A DNA stretch of 64,000 nt from Salipiger sp. IMCC34102 (GCF_004145405.1 NZ_SELQ01000007.1:1-64000), one strand, 5' to 3'. Counted from the first letter of the stretch, positions 34,701-43,558 are shown. The notes: generated by a model not told the origin, from the sequence alone. Numbers and translations: made by a program.

Positions 34701-35478
34701 CGACAGTGCAGCCCGCGCGATCCAGGCACTGGACGAGCCGGAGGACCTCAACCCCGCCGCGGCCCGCACGCGACGCGGCGAGGCCGCCGCCCGGGTCTTC
34801 GGGTCAAAGCCCGGGGCCTATGGTGCCGGTCTTCAGGCGCTCATCGACGAGCGAATCTGGTCGGACCGCAGCGATTTCGCCGAGGCTTACCTGACCTGGG
34901 GCTCCTATGCCTACGGTGCGGACGCGCAGGGGACCGCCGCGCGTTCCGCCTTCGAGCAGCGCCTTGGCCAGACCGAGGGGATCGTCCAGAACCAGGACAA
35001 CCGTGAACACGACGTGCTCGACAGCGACGATTACTACCAGTTCGAAGGCGGGGCCGCCGCGGCGGTCGCGACGCTGCAGGGCCAGGACCGCCCCGTCTAC
35101 CACAACGACCATTCGCGCCCCGAACGCCCCGTGATCCGCACGCTGGAAGACGAGATCGGCCGCGTCGTCCGCTCCCGCGTCGTGAACCCGAAGTGGATCG
35201 CGGGCGTGAAACGCCACGGATACAAGGGCGCCTTCGAGATCGCGGCGACGGTCGATTACCTCTTCGCCTTCGCGGCCACCACCGGCGCCGTGCGCAACCA
35301 TCATTTCGATCTGGTCGAGGAGGCGGTCCTGGCCGACGAGGAGACGCGCGACTTCATCGAAGGCGCGAATGCGCCCGCCCTGCGCGAGATCGCCCAGAGG
35401 TTGCAGGAAGCCATCGACCGCGGACTGTGGACGCCGAAGTCGAACTCGGCCCGCGCACGGATCGCGGGCTTGCTGTGA
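31735..35478 (+). CDS. cobN: Aerobic cobaltochelatase subunit CobN
   Basis: This 1247-residue protein is a CobN/ChlH-type large chelatase subunit. It includes the family segment LIHMGKHGNLEWLPGKA near residue 560 and the C-terminal AGVKRHGYKGAFEIAATVDY. With CobS and CobT it inserts cobalt into hydrogenobyrinic acid a,c-diamide in the oxygen-dependent cobalamin pathway. The subunit genes cobS and cobT are not in this window. The start MHLLAATPGAMSDGTEPVD follows an AAAGG ribosome site. cobW lies upstream and cobO about 1.4 kb downstream. Confidence 0.95.
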   Translation: MHLLAATPGAMSDGTEPVDLGQTPAEVVVISAADTELAALSEARAAMQDAPTLRLASLMHLQHPMSVDLHLDDCATKSRLVIARVLGGAGYWRYGLTQYAARLREAGVPVAFLPGDDREDPDLRGLSTVADADYDALWAYLVEGGPQNAVRFLKCARAIVTDAERPAPASPLLRAGVYWPGAGVADLDTARAGWTAGAPVVPIVFYRALVQGGGLAPINRLVRALTRAGLNPLPIFVASLKDPLSAATLADLFDRAPPAVVLNATAFAVGSPHDGDDSPDNPLAGDAPVFQVVLSGGTEAAWADSPQGLSARDIAMNVALPEVDGRILTRAISFKGEAFFDDATECPIATYQAQGDRITWVAELVANWTRLQRTPAAERRVGLILANYPNKDGRLANGVGLDTPAATVHALGLLADAGYDTTPPADAQALMDALMAGPTNWLTDRADTEGGEVLPVDIYRQHFDALPWEIREQITSRWGAPEDDPFIWQDKLSPKAPDAPASGFKLSIHRYGNAVVALQPARGYNVDPTETYHSPDLVPPHNYLAFYFWLRHHWGAHALIHMGKHGNLEWLPGKALALSETCWPEVALGPLPHVYPFIVNDPGEGTQAKRRTAAVIVDHLTPPLTRAESYGPMRDLEALVDEYYEAAGLDPRRLDHLRREILSLSEVTGLSQDAGFGGDADGDLAKLDAYLCELKEAQIRDGLHVFGQSPTGQQEIDLSIALARVPRGDGKGENASLLRALASDFALSIDPLDCDLAAPAPEKPAALGDTNGWRSNGDTVERLEALSQQLLAAGTIPDSLSATAGDGGRGASGVSPTASSPVLRQIFTRIRPAVAACGPDEGAALLRALEGHAVPPGPSGAPTRGRLDTLPTGRNFYSVDSRAVPTPTAWALGWKSANLLIETHLQTHGDWPRSLLLTAWGTANMRTGGDDIAQALALMGCKPTWDAANRRVTGFEIIPAGTLGRPRVDVTLRISGFFRDAFPQLIALVDSAARAIQALDEPEDLNPAAARTRRGEAAARVFGSKPGAYGAGLQALIDERIWSDRSDFAEAYLTWGSYAYGADAQGTAARSAFEQRLGQTEGIVQNQDNREHDVLDSDDYYQFEGGAAAAVATLQGQDRPVYHNDHSRPERPVIRTLEDEIGRVVRSRVVNPKWIAGVKRHGYKGAFEIAATVDYLFAFAATTGAVRNHHFDLVEEAVLADEETRDFIEGANAPALREIAQRLQEAIDRGLWTPKSNSARARIAGLL

Positions 35479-35485
35479 CGGGATC

Positions 35486-35503
35486 GGCCCTGCGGTCAGG
35501 GCC
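35486..35503 (+). terminator. Tight hairpin just after cobN
   Basis: GGCCCTG (35486-35492) and CAGGGCC (35497-35503) pair perfectly around a CGGT loop, 8 nt beyond the cobN stop. GATC on both sides can extend the stem with a bulge. No T tract follows, so it may terminate with Rho or stabilise the 3' end. Confidence 0.45.
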
Positions 35504-35575
35504 TGCGATCCGAGTATCTGGACAAGAGCGGGGACGCCTGCGGGCGCGCGCCAGCAGCAGGCCGCCCCCGGGGCG

Positions 35576-35698
35576 TCACATGCCGACGGCGAGGGCCGCG
35601 GTGCCGAGGTAGACGGCGAAGATGGACAAGACGAAGAGGCGCATCGTTTGGGCTTTCTGCTCTATGTTGTTGTGCTGACCAATCGCTTGATGCGACAT
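35576..35698 (-). CDS. Putative 40-residue single-pass membrane microprotein
   Basis: A leftward frame from the ATG at 35698 encodes MSHQAIGQHNNIEQKAQTM, then RLFVLSIFAVYLGTAALAVGM and a stop. The N-terminal half is polar and the C-terminal 20 residues form one membrane helix. A weak GGAA lies 6 nt before the ATG. An alternative start is the internal Met at residue 19. It sits alone between cobN and the lrgAB-type pair. No family was recognised; the pattern of a polar head plus one helix suggests a small membrane-complex accessory. Confidence 0.45.
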   Translation of the reverse strand: MSHQAIGQHNNIEQKAQTMRLFVLSIFAVYLGTAALAVGM

Positions 35699-35784
35699 TT
35701 CGTTCCACACAAATGTTACAAAACGTCACGAGATGGTGCGGACCGTTTCCCGCGCGCCACAATTCCCGGATATCGAGGCCGCCC

Positions 35785-36126
35785 ATGATCGCGCATCTGA
35801 CCGTCCTGCTGACCTTTCAACTTCTGGGCGAGGCGATCAGCCGCGGCGCCGGGCTGCCGCTCCCCGGTCCGGTGCTGGGCATGGCGCTGTTGTTCGTATC
35901 GATGCTGATCGTGCCGCGCCTGTCGGCCATCGCCACCACGGCCCAGGGGTTGCTGGCCCATCTGTCGTTGCTCTTCGTACCGGCGGGCGTCGGCGTCGTG
36001 GGACAGCTCGACCGTCTCGGGGCGGACGGGCCGGGGCTGGCGCTGGCGATTGCGGGCTCCACCGCGATCGCCATCGTCGCGGGGGTCTATACGTTCCTCG
36101 CCGTCGCAAAGGTGTTGGGCCGATGA
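35785..36126 (+). CDS. LrgA/CidA-family membrane protein
   Basis: Start 35785 gives MIAHLTVLLTFQLLGEAISR. The 113-residue protein has four hydrophobic segments and the family core LPGPVLGMALLFVSM and LLFVPAGVGVV. LrgA/CidA proteins act with LrgB as a holin-like or small-metabolite (for example pyruvate) membrane system. The stop overlaps the LrgB gene by 4 nt. Upstream in-frame sequence (to 35713) lacks family similarity. Confidence 0.83.
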   Translation: MIAHLTVLLTFQLLGEAISRGAGLPLPGPVLGMALLFVSMLIVPRLSAIATTAQGLLAHLSLLFVPAGVGVVGQLDRLGADGPGLALAIAGSTAIAIVAGVYTFLAVAKVLGR

Positions 36127-36848
36127 CCGACGTGGCCGAGATCTGGATCTACCTCAGCCAGGGGCCCCTGATCTGGCTGACCTTGACGCTGGTCGCCTAC
36201 GGGATAGGCGACTGGGCCTTCCGTGCGAGCGGGCGCAGGCCACTCGTGAACCCGGTCCTGCTGGCGGTGGCGATCCTTGCCGTGGTGCTGACGGCGACGG
36301 GCACCGCCTACGAGACCTATTTCGAGGGGGCGCAATTCGTCCACTTCATGCTGGGTCCCGCGACCGTGGCGCTGGCGGTGCCGCTGCACGCCAACCTGGC
36401 CCTCATCCGCCGGTCCCTGCTGCCCATGCTGGCCGCCCTCGCCGTCGGGGCCGGGACGGCCATGGTCTCGGCCGTGGCGATCGCCCGGATGGCGGGCGTC
36501 GCACCCGAGACGCTGCTGAGCCTCGTTCCGAAGTCCGTCACCGCCCCCGTCGCCATCGGCATCACCGAAGCGCTGGGCGGCCAGCCCGCGCTGACGGCGG
36601 TGCTGGTAATCGTCACCGGGGTCACGGGGGCGATCATCGGCACGCCGATCTTCAACGCCCTGGGAATCACCGACTATCGCGCGCGCGGCTTCGCCATGGG
36701 GGTCGCGAGCCACGGGATCGGCACCGCGCGGGCCTTCCAGGTGAACGAGACGGCGGGGGCCTTCGCGGGCATCGGCATGGGGCTCAACGCCCTTCTGACC
36801 GCGCTGATCGCGCCCTTGCTTGCGCCGCTGCTGGTCGCCCCCTACTGA
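36123..36848 (+). CDS. LrgB/CidB-family membrane protein
   Basis: This 241-residue polytopic protein starts MTDVAEIWIYLSQGPLIWL and has the LrgB hallmarks FMLGPATVALAVPL and LVPKSVTAPVAIGITEALGG, plus SHGIGTARAFQ. It forms a pair with the overlapping LrgA gene. The pair lies between cobN and cobO; cobO begins 23 nt later with its own strong ribosome site, so the three genes are probably co-transcribed. A direct role in cobalamin synthesis is not known. Confidence 0.85.
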   Translation: MTDVAEIWIYLSQGPLIWLTLTLVAYGIGDWAFRASGRRPLVNPVLLAVAILAVVLTATGTAYETYFEGAQFVHFMLGPATVALAVPLHANLALIRRSLLPMLAALAVGAGTAMVSAVAIARMAGVAPETLLSLVPKSVTAPVAIGITEALGGQPALTAVLVIVTGVTGAIIGTPIFNALGITDYRARGFAMGVASHGIGTARAFQVNETAGAFAGIGMGLNALLTALIAPLLAPLLVAPY

Positions 36849-36870
36849 TGAGGCACAGGAGGACCGCCCG

Positions 36871-37479
36871 ATGACCGACGACACCGACCGCCACAACGCG
36901 AAGATGGCCAAGAAAAAGGCCGCCCGCGACAAGATCATGGCCACCAAGACGGACGAGAAAGGCCTCGTCATCGTCCATACCGGCAAAGGCAAGGGCAAGT
37001 CCTCCGCCGCCTTCGGGATGATCTTCCGGTGCATCGCCCACGACATGCCCTGCGCCGTGGTGCAATTCATCAAGGGCGGCATGTCAACCGGGGAACGCGA
37101 CCTCATCCTGTCGAAGTTCCCGGACATCTGCGCCTTCCACACCATGGGCGAAGGCTTCACCTGGGAAACCCAGGACAAGTCCCGCGACATCGAGATGGCG
37201 CAGGCCGCCTGGGCCAAGGCCAAGGACCTGATCCGCGACGAAAGCAACCGGATGGTGCTGCTCGACGAGATCAACATCGCGCTGCGTTACGAATATGTCG
37301 ACGTGGCCGAGGTGATCGCCTTCCTAAGGGCCGAAAAGCCCGCCATGACGCATGTCGTCCTGACCGGGCGCAACGCGCACGACGACCTGATCGAATACGC
37401 CGACCTCGTGACCGAGATGGAACTGGTGAAACATCCATTCCGGTCCGGGATCAAGGCGCAGGTCGGCGTGGAGTTCTGA
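36871..37479 (+). CDS. cobO: Cob(I)yrinic acid a,c-diamide adenosyltransferase
   Basis: The ATG at 36871 follows AGGAGGA. The 202-residue protein has the CobO/BtuR P-loop variant VHTGKGKGKSSAAFGM, the FIKGGMSTGERD segment and the Walker-B-like LLDEINIALRY. It transfers the adenosyl group from ATP to cobalt in the corrin ring. It belongs to the cobalamin segment with cobW and cobN upstream. Confidence 0.95.
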   Translation: MTDDTDRHNAKMAKKKAARDKIMATKTDEKGLVIVHTGKGKGKSSAAFGMIFRCIAHDMPCAVVQFIKGGMSTGERDLILSKFPDICAFHTMGEGFTWETQDKSRDIEMAQAAWAKAKDLIRDESNRMVLLDEINIALRYEYVDVAEVIAFLRAEKPAMTHVVLTGRNAHDDLIEYADLVTEMELVKHPFRSGIKAQVGVEF

Positions 37480-37512
37480 GCGGGGCGACGGCCTTTCGTG
37501 CAAATCCCGAAG

Positions 37513-37532
37513 TCAAGCGGCGCGCCGCTTGA
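37513..37532. repeat. 20-bp perfect palindrome after cobO
   Basis: TCAAGCGGCGCGCCGCTTGA is fully self-complementary with no spacer, 34 nt beyond the cobO stop. As RNA it would form a hairpin only with a distorted loop, so a DNA-binding or restriction-type site is as likely as a terminator. Confidence 0.5.
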
Positions 37533-37544
37533 TGTACCGGGCAA

Positions 37545-37602
37545 GGGGGGCCAGCCCCCCGGCCCCGCGGGCCTCCCCCCGGGATATTTCCGGCCAGAAG
37601 AA
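37545..37602. repeat. Intergenic GC-rich repeat, copy A
   Basis: The element has the form GGGGGxCxxxCCCCC, a short GC arm, CCTCCCCCxGGGATATTTCCGG, then CCAGAAGAA. It resembles two further copies after dapA (43571-43630 and 43678-43734). It lies between the convergent cobO and mnmC-like genes and probably acts as a bidirectional 3' hairpin. Repeats of this form are common in Rhodobacteraceae genomes. Confidence 0.55.
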
Positions 37603-37614
37603 TGCGGATCCGTC

Positions 37615-38649
37615 TCAGAGGCACCGCTCGGGGTGGAAGTCGCCGGGGATGCGGTCGACGCCGGTCAGAATGAGGTCGGCCATGGCGCCAGCCACGCCGG
37701 GAGCCATGCCGAAGCCGATCTTGAACCCTCCGTTGGCGAGGTAGTGGCCGGGGCGGAAGGGATGCGGTCCGAGCATCGGCGCCCGGCTGCGGCTGCGTGG
37801 ACGGACACCCGCCCAGCGTTCGAGGACGGGCGCATCGGCCAGGGCGGGAACGGCCGCGCGGGCGGCTGCGATCACGGTGTCGAGCTGGGCATCTGTCGTA
37901 TCGGGGGCTTCGAACGTGCGCTCGGTGGTGGAGCCTACGGCGGTGGTGCCGTCGAGGTGCGGGATGACGTGCACGCCGTTCGCAAAGACCTGCGGCACAC
38001 CCGGAGCGGCATGCCCGAGCAGCGCCGCCTGGCCCTTCACGCCGGTGCCGACGAGGCGAACGTGTCGCGCGGTCATCTCCTCCAGTCCCTGCCAGCCAGT
38101 GGCCCAGACGACAGCGCCTTCGTCCGCCCCCTCGGGCAGGATGCGCACGCCCTTTGCCTCCAGCGCCGCGGCCAGGGCGGTGCAGGCCTGGCGCGGGTGC
38201 AGGTGGGCGGAGAGCGTGTCCACCACCCAAAGACCGCTGGGGCTGTCGGGCACAAGGGCGGAGGCGGGCTCGCCCGCGACGCGCCAGGTCGCCCGTCCTT
38301 TCCACACTTCGCGGGCGCCGGCCTCCCGCGCGCGGGCGAGTGCGACGGCGGCCTCGTCGGCGAGCGGCTGCAGGCGGCCCGCACGGGTATAGCCGGTGGG
38401 GCGCCCGGCGGCGGCCTCGATCCCTGCCCAGAAGTCCTGCGCGGCCAGCAGGCTGTCGAGCTGAAAGGCCTTCTTGGCGTTCCACTGGTCCGGCACATGC
38501 GGCGCCAGCGCGCCGACGATCCCGCCGGAGGCGCCTGCCGCCACGCCCGCGGGATCGACGATCTTCACCCGCGCGCCGCCTTGCACGCAAGCCCAGGCGA
38601 CGGACAGGCCGAAGATCCCCGCCCCGCGGATCGTCACGTCTCTTGTCAT
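37615..38649 (-). CDS. FAD-dependent oxidoreductase, MnmC C-terminal-domain-like
   Basis: This 344-residue DAO-family protein starts MTRDVTIRGAGIFGLSVAW with the dinucleotide motif GAGIFG, and ends with the FAD-contact segment GGFKIGFGMAPGVAGAMADL. It resembles the oxidoreductase half of E. coli MnmC, which removes the carboxymethyl group from cmnm5s2U34 in tRNA. The methyltransferase half is a separate divergent gene (mnmD) only 49 nt away. The split supports the assignment. A DadA-like amino-acid oxidase remains possible. Confidence 0.72.
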   Translation of the reverse strand: MTRDVTIRGAGIFGLSVAWACVQGGARVKIVDPAGVAAGASGGIVGALAPHVPDQWNAKKAFQLDSLLAAQDFWAGIEAAAGRPTGYTRAGRLQPLADEAAVALARAREAGAREVWKGRATWRVAGEPASALVPDSPSGLWVVDTLSAHLHPRQACTALAAALEAKGVRILPEGADEGAVVWATGWQGLEEMTARHVRLVGTGVKGQAALLGHAAPGVPQVFANGVHVIPHLDGTTAVGSTTERTFEAPDTTDAQLDTVIAAARAAVPALADAPVLERWAGVRPRSRSRAPMLGPHPFRPGHYLANGGFKIGFGMAPGVAGAMADLILTGVDRIPGDFHPERCL

Positions 38650-38698
38650 CGCGGCCTCCGGTCGTCACAGGTTGCACGTCGGCCTAAGGCAGAACCGG

Positions 38699-39364
38699 AT
38701 GAGCGACCAGAGCGCAAAAGTCACGTGGAAGGAGACGGAGGCCGGACCGGTGCCGGTCTCGACCCTGTTCGACGATCCCTATTACTCGCTCAACGGTGGC
38801 GCGGCCGAGACGGCGCATGTCTTTCTGGAGGGCAACGATTTGCCCGCCCGGTTCCGGGAGGGGTTCCACATCGCGGAACTGGGCTTCGGGACCGGGCTGA
38901 ACTTCCTTTGCACCCTGGCGGCGTGGCGGGCGGCGCGGGTGCCGGGACGGTTGCGCTTCACCAGCTTCGAGCTGCACCCGATGACGCGGACCGACCGGGC
39001 GCGCGCGCTGGCCCCCTTCGAGGGGGTCGCACGGGAGATCCTGGACGTGGAGGACGTGCGCGCCCTGACGGGCCCCGATTTCGATCTGCGCGTCGTCATC
39101 GGCGACGTGGGAGAGACCCTGCCCTCGTGGAAGGGAACGGTCGATGCCTGGTTCCTCGACGGGTTCTCGCCGGCGCGCAACCCCGCCATGTGGACCGACG
39201 CTGTGCTGGGGTGCGTGGGCGCCAGAACGCGTCCGGGCGGTACCTTCGCGACCTATACCGCCGCGGGGCACGTGCGCGCCGCCTTGAGCGAGGCCGGGTT
39301 CGACGTCACCCGCCGCCCCGGCTACGGACGCAAGCGGCACATGACGACCGGGACGAAAGGCTGA
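38699..39364 (+). CDS. mnmD: tRNA (5-methylaminomethyl-2-thiouridylate) methyltransferase, MnmD type
   Basis: This 221-residue protein has FDDPYYSLNGGAAETAHVFL, HIAELGFGTGLNF (SAM motif) and VDAWFLDGFSPARNPAMW, which are the hallmarks of the MnmC N-terminal/MnmD methyltransferase. It adds the last methyl group in forming mnm5s2U34 at the tRNA wobble base. It is divergent from the FAD oxidoreductase gene that corresponds to the other half of MnmC. It is followed 4 nt later by an EamA transporter. Confidence 0.88.
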   Translation: MSDQSAKVTWKETEAGPVPVSTLFDDPYYSLNGGAAETAHVFLEGNDLPARFREGFHIAELGFGTGLNFLCTLAAWRAARVPGRLRFTSFELHPMTRTDRARALAPFEGVAREILDVEDVRALTGPDFDLRVVIGDVGETLPSWKGTVDAWFLDGFSPARNPAMWTDAVLGCVGARTRPGGTFATYTAAGHVRAALSEAGFDVTRRPGYGRKRHMTTGTKG

Positions 39365-39368
39365 GGCG

Positions 39369-40253
39369 ATGCAATCCTCGAACACGCGCCTGGGCATCGG
39401 GCTGATGACGGCAACCACCTTCATCTTCGCGGCCCAGGACGGGCTGAGCCGGCACCTCGCCTCCGACTACAACGTGATGATGGTCGTGATGATCCGCTAC
39501 TGGTTCTTCGCGGCCTTCGTCATGGCGCTGGCCAAGGCGCAGGGCGGATCGGTGCGCGCGGCGGCGCGGACGGCCCAGCCGCGGGTGCAGATCCTGCGCG
39601 GCCTGCTGCTGGTGTCCGAGATCTGCGTGATGGTCTACGGCTTCGTCCTTCTCGGGCTGGTGGAAAGTCACGCGGTCTTCGCCTGCTACCCGCTGCTGAT
39701 CGCGGCCCTTTCCGGCCCGGTGCTGGGCGAAGGCGTTGGACCGAAGCGCTGGATCGCCATCGGGGTGGGCTTCCTGGGCGTCCTGGTGATCCTGCAGCCC
39801 GGCGTGACAGTTTTTGCCCCCGCCGCCGCGATCCCGTTGCTGGCGGCCTTCATGTTCGCGCTCTACGGCCTGCTGACCCGTCACGTGGCCCGGCTCGACA
39901 CGGCGGCGACCAGCTTCTTCTACACCGGCGTCGCGGGGGCCGTCGGGGCTACGGCGATCGGCGCCTGGTTCTGGGAGCCGATGACGGCCGCTGACTGGGG
40001 GTTGATGGGAATCCTCTGCGTGACGGGCGTCGCGGGCCACTGGCTGCTGATCAAGACCTACGAGGTGGCCGAGGCCAGCGCCGTGCAACCCTTCGCCTAC
40101 CTGCAACTGGTCTTCGCGAGCATCATCGGGTTGACGGTCTTCGGCGAGGTGCTGGAACTGCACGTCGCCCTCGGCGCGGGCATCGTCGTCGCGGCGGGCG
40201 TGTTCACCCTGTTGCGCAGCGCGCGGAAGGCGCGCCCTCGCGCCAAGCTTTGA
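39369..40253 (+). CDS. EamA/DMT-family membrane transporter
   Basis: The 294-residue product has ten predicted hydrophobic segments in two repeated EamA halves (MTATTFIFAAQDGLSRHLAS start; GVTVFAPAAAIPLLAAFMFA in the middle) and a basic C-terminus (RSARKARPRAKL). It is a drug/metabolite transporter of the inner membrane with unknown substrate. It starts 4 nt after mnmD and is probably co-transcribed. Confidence 0.85.
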   Translation: MQSSNTRLGIGLMTATTFIFAAQDGLSRHLASDYNVMMVVMIRYWFFAAFVMALAKAQGGSVRAAARTAQPRVQILRGLLLVSEICVMVYGFVLLGLVESHAVFACYPLLIAALSGPVLGEGVGPKRWIAIGVGFLGVLVILQPGVTVFAPAAAIPLLAAFMFALYGLLTRHVARLDTAATSFFYTGVAGAVGATAIGAWFWEPMTAADWGLMGILCVTGVAGHWLLIKTYEVAEASAVQPFAYLQLVFASIIGLTVFGEVLELHVALGAGIVVAAGVFTLLRSARKARPRAKL

Positions 40254-40358
40254 GCCACCCCGGGGCCGCAGGCCGTGGATCTGCCGCCAAGGCGCATCAT
40301 CGGGTGATGGCGCCAAAGACGCCCCCCTGATCGCCTTCCGAGGGGTATCCGCGTCGCG

Positions 40359-42530
40359 TCAGCTTCCCGCGGGGCGCGGCACCGGGCGCAGGCTGCTGTC
40401 GGGGGCCGAGCCTTCCGGGATCACCACGTTCTCTGCCAGCTCGGGGTCGACGCTGGAGGTGCCGACCCGCGCCTCGGGCGCCAGCACGGCGGGGCGGGCC
40501 TCGGGACGCGGTGCGGCCAGGATCTCCTCCGTCGGCACCGGCTGCTCGAGCGAGCCGTCGGCGTTCAGCCGCGGCCGGACGGCGGCGGTGGTGCCGGTGA
40601 TCTCGGCCAGGAAATCGATGCGGCCCGTGTTGCCCGACAGGCGGGCGCGGTAGACCGGCAGCGATTCCGTCACGCGCTGGACGTAGTTGCGGGTCTCGCG
40701 GAAGGGGATGTGCTCGATCCAGTCGACGATATCCGTCTCGGAGGTGCGGGGATCGCCGCGCTCGCGCATCCAGATCGCGGGACGGCCTGGGCCGGCGTTG
40801 TAGCCAGCCGCGATCTGCACCGGGCTGTCGCCGAACCGGTCGCGCAGACCGGCGAGGTAGGCCGCCCCCAGCCGCGCGTTGTAGCGCCAGTCCGCGGTCA
40901 GCTTGGCCTTGGCGTAGGACAGGCCAAGCTGGCCAGAGACCTCCCGCGCCGTGGCGGGCATGAGCTGCATCAGGCCCTGCGCGCCGACGGGGCTGCCCGC
41001 GCCGTAGTAGAACTCGGATTCACGACGCGAGATGGCGAGCGTCAGCTCCGGCGGGACCGGCAGGTCCAGATCCGCCACCGGATGCAGCGGGAAGTAGGCG
41101 GACGGCACGATGATCCCGCGCGCCGCGGCGGATTTGCCCAGCAGGACGGTCATCTGGGTATGATCGGCGGCGGTGAAGGCATGGCCGACCCGGGCGATGT
41201 CAGGGGCCTCGAGCGTCTCGCCCAGGGCATCGACGAAGGCTCCCGCCTTGCCGCGCTGGCCTGCCTCGATCAGCGCGAAGGCCACGCGGACGAGGTCCGA
41301 TTCGATGATCTCGGAGGATTGCCAGTCCAGCCCCTCCTCGGCGCCCACGAGGGCGGGGTCGAGGTCGAGCCCCATGCGGTCCGCGGCCAGCAATCCGTAG
41401 AAACTGGTCTGATGGACACCCGCGCGCAGGTAGGCATCCTCGGCGTCCTCGGTCCGGCCCAATGCTTCGAGCGCGCGGCCCTGCCAGTACCCCGCCCGAC
41501 CGTCGCTGATCGGCGTATCGACAGCGGCGGCGAAGGTGTCGAAATGCGCGAGCGCCAGTTCGGCGTCGTCCAGATAGGTCAGCGCGAGATAGCCCGACAG
41601 CCACTCAAGGTCGGAATAATTGTAACCGTCCTGCGGCTGCATGAAGTGGGTCGAGGCGATCCGGTAGGCGCGGGCCGGATCGCCCTCGCGCATCTCGGAC
41701 CGGGCCAGGGTGCGGCGCCATCCCGACCAGCGGAACGGATCGCCCAGGGCCTCGGCGCTGGTGGATTGGGCCAGCAGGATGCCGATCGCCTGCTCGCGGC
41801 GGCCCCGCTCCGCCGCCCAGCTGTAGCGGTCGTACATCAACCCAGGCGTCGATTGCAGCGCGTCCGGCACGGCCTCGATCCCCGCGTCAAGACCGCCCTC
41901 GTCGCGGATCAGGCGGGTGCGCGCGGTCAGAAGGGCCTGCTGGCCCGCGTCCAGAAGCGGGCGCATCCGCTCTGCGTCGGAGGTACGCCAGCGAAACAGC
42001 AGCGCGTCTGTCCGCGCGGCGTGCAGGTCCGACAGATCGTCTTCGTAAGCGGCCAGCAAGGCGGCTTCGCTGGTAGACGACAGCGACAGGGTCAGCCAGG
42101 CGGTGCGCACGACCTCTCGGGCGCGCGCATCCTCGCCCACGGCCTCCAGCGCCTGTGCGAGGCGCAGGGCTCCTTCGCCGGTCAGGGGGGCGTCGTCGCC
42201 GAACCAGCCGATGACCTCCCGAGGGTCGTGGCCGCGCGGGATCACCTGTTCGCCCGCGGCGCGCAGCACGTCCTGACCGGGCCAATCGGGACGGTCTTCC
42301 GCGAAGTCCAGGTACTCGGCAAAAGGCGCGTCGCCGAAGCGCAGCTTCTGCCAGGTGACCAGGTCGGTCATGGCCGCATCGCTCGCGCCCGCCGCCGCGT
42401 AGGCAGGGGCGTAGTCGCGGTCCTTAGCCAGACGCACGGCGCGCACGTCGTCGGCGGTCACGGTCTGCGCGCAGAGCGGTCCCGTCGTGGCAAGGATCAT
42501 CGTGGCGGCAAGAAGGCGCTTGAACATCAT
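40359..42530 (-). CDS. Soluble lytic murein transglycosylase with signal peptide
   Basis: Start 42530 gives [20 protein letters not shown] and a signal-peptide cleavage after CAQ. Reading further upstream adds non-signal sequence. A long helical superhelix region (about residues 40-480) is followed by an SLT catalytic domain with Glu in [32 protein letters not shown] and GYNAGPGR. The C-terminal 80 residues are Pro/Ala-rich and probably disordered. The enzyme cleaves peptidoglycan in the periplasm. It is divergent from dapA, another cell-wall-precursor gene. Confidence 0.9.
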   Translation of the reverse strand: MMFKRLLAATMILATTGPLCAQTVTADDVRAVRLAKDRDYAPAYAAAGASDAAMTDLVTWQKLRFGDAPFAEYLDFAEDRPDWPGQDVLRAAGEQVIPRGHDPREVIGWFGDDAPLTGEGALRLAQALEAVGEDARAREVVRTAWLTLSLSSTSEAALLAAYEDDLSDLHAARTDALLFRWRTSDAERMRPLLDAGQQALLTARTRLIRDEGGLDAGIEAVPDALQSTPGLMYDRYSWAAERGRREQAIGILLAQSTSAEALGDPFRWSGWRRTLARSEMREGDPARAYRIASTHFMQPQDGYNYSDLEWLSGYLALTYLDDAELALAHFDTFAAAVDTPISDGRAGYWQGRALEALGRTEDAEDAYLRAGVHQTSFYGLLAADRMGLDLDPALVGAEEGLDWQSSEIIESDLVRVAFALIEAGQRGKAGAFVDALGETLEAPDIARVGHAFTAADHTQMTVLLGKSAAARGIIVPSAYFPLHPVADLDLPVPPELTLAISRRESEFYYGAGSPVGAQGLMQLMPATAREVSGQLGLSYAKAKLTADWRYNARLGAAYLAGLRDRFGDSPVQIAAGYNAGPGRPAIWMRERGDPRTSETDIVDWIEHIPFRETRNYVQRVTESLPVYRARLSGNTGRIDFLAEITGTTAAVRPRLNADGSLEQPVPTEEILAAPRPEARPAVLAPEARVGTSSVDPELAENVVIPEGSAPDSSLRPVPRPAGS

Positions 42531-42685
42531 GGCAGGTCTCGGATCGGTCAGGATGGGGCGCGGCCAGTATGCAAACCCTGCCCCGAGCCGCAAAGCACAT
42601 TCTTGGCATCGCGCCCGATCCCGTCTAGGGTCCGCGCGATTTCGCCGACGCCGCGCGCGCGGCCCCCTTCTTCAGGACCGATCCC

Positions 42686-43558
42686 ATGTTCAAAGGCTCT
42701 TACGTTGCCCTCGTCACCCCGTTTCGCGACGGATCGGTGGACCTGAAGACGCTGAAGGCGCTGGTGGACTGGCACGTGGAGCAAGGCACCCACGGCCTCG
42801 TCCCCGTCGGCACGACCGGCGAAAGCCCCACGTTGACCCACGACGAGCACGACCTCGTGGTGCGCACCGTGGTCGAGCAGGCGGCAGGCCGGATCCCCGT
42901 CATCGCGGGTGCGGGATCCAACAACACCGCCGAGACGGTGCGGCTGGTGCGCGCGGCCAAGGACGCCGGGGCCGACGCGGCCCTCGTCGTGACCCCCTAT
43001 TACAACAAGCCCACGCAGGCGGGGTTGATCGCTCATTTCACCGCCGCCGCCGACTGCGGGCTGCCGATCGTGATCTACAACATCCCCGGACGCTCGGTCG
43101 TGGACATGAGCGTGGCCACCATGGCCGAGTTGTCGAAACACCCGCAGATCGTGGGGGTGAAGGACGCGACGGGCGACCTTTCGCGCGTGCCCAAGACGCG
43201 GATGACGGCGGAGTCGGGCTTCGTGCAGCTTTCGGGCGAGGACGCGACGGCGCTGGGGTTCAACGCCCACGGCGGTGTGGGCTGCATCTCCGTCACCGCG
43301 AACGTGGCGCCGAAGCTCTGCGCGCAGATGCAGGAGGCGACGCTCTCGGGCGATTTCGCCACCGCGCTGGAGATCACGGATCGGCTGATGCCGCTGCACG
43401 AGGCGATCTTCACCGAACCGGGCCTGGTGGGGGCCAAGTTCGGCATGGCCGAACTGGGGCTCTGCACGGCCGACGTCCGCTCGCCCCTGGTCGAGCTGAC
43501 GGAGGCCACGAGGGAAAAGATGCGGGCGGCGATGCGTCATGCGGGGCTGATGAACTAG
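42686..43558 (+). CDS. dapA: 4-hydroxy-tetrahydrodipicolinate synthase
   Basis: The 290-residue protein has the family signature [14 protein letters not shown], the catalytic Tyr in YNIPGRS and the Schiff-base Lys in [11 protein letters not shown]. It condenses pyruvate with aspartate semialdehyde in the lysine/diaminopimelate pathway. Its 3' end is partly duplicated downstream (43627-43665). It is divergent from the transglycosylase gene. Confidence 0.95.
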   Translation: MFKGSYVALVTPFRDGSVDLKTLKALVDWHVEQGTHGLVPVGTTGESPTLTHDEHDLVVRTVVEQAAGRIPVIAGAGSNNTAETVRLVRAAKDAGADAALVVTPYYNKPTQAGLIAHFTAAADCGLPIVIYNIPGRSVVDMSVATMAELSKHPQIVGVKDATGDLSRVPKTRMTAESGFVQLSGEDATALGFNAHGGVGCISVTANVAPKLCAQMQEATLSGDFATALEITDRLMPLHEAIFTEPGLVGAKFGMAELGLCTADVRSPLVELTEATREKMRAAMRHAGLMN

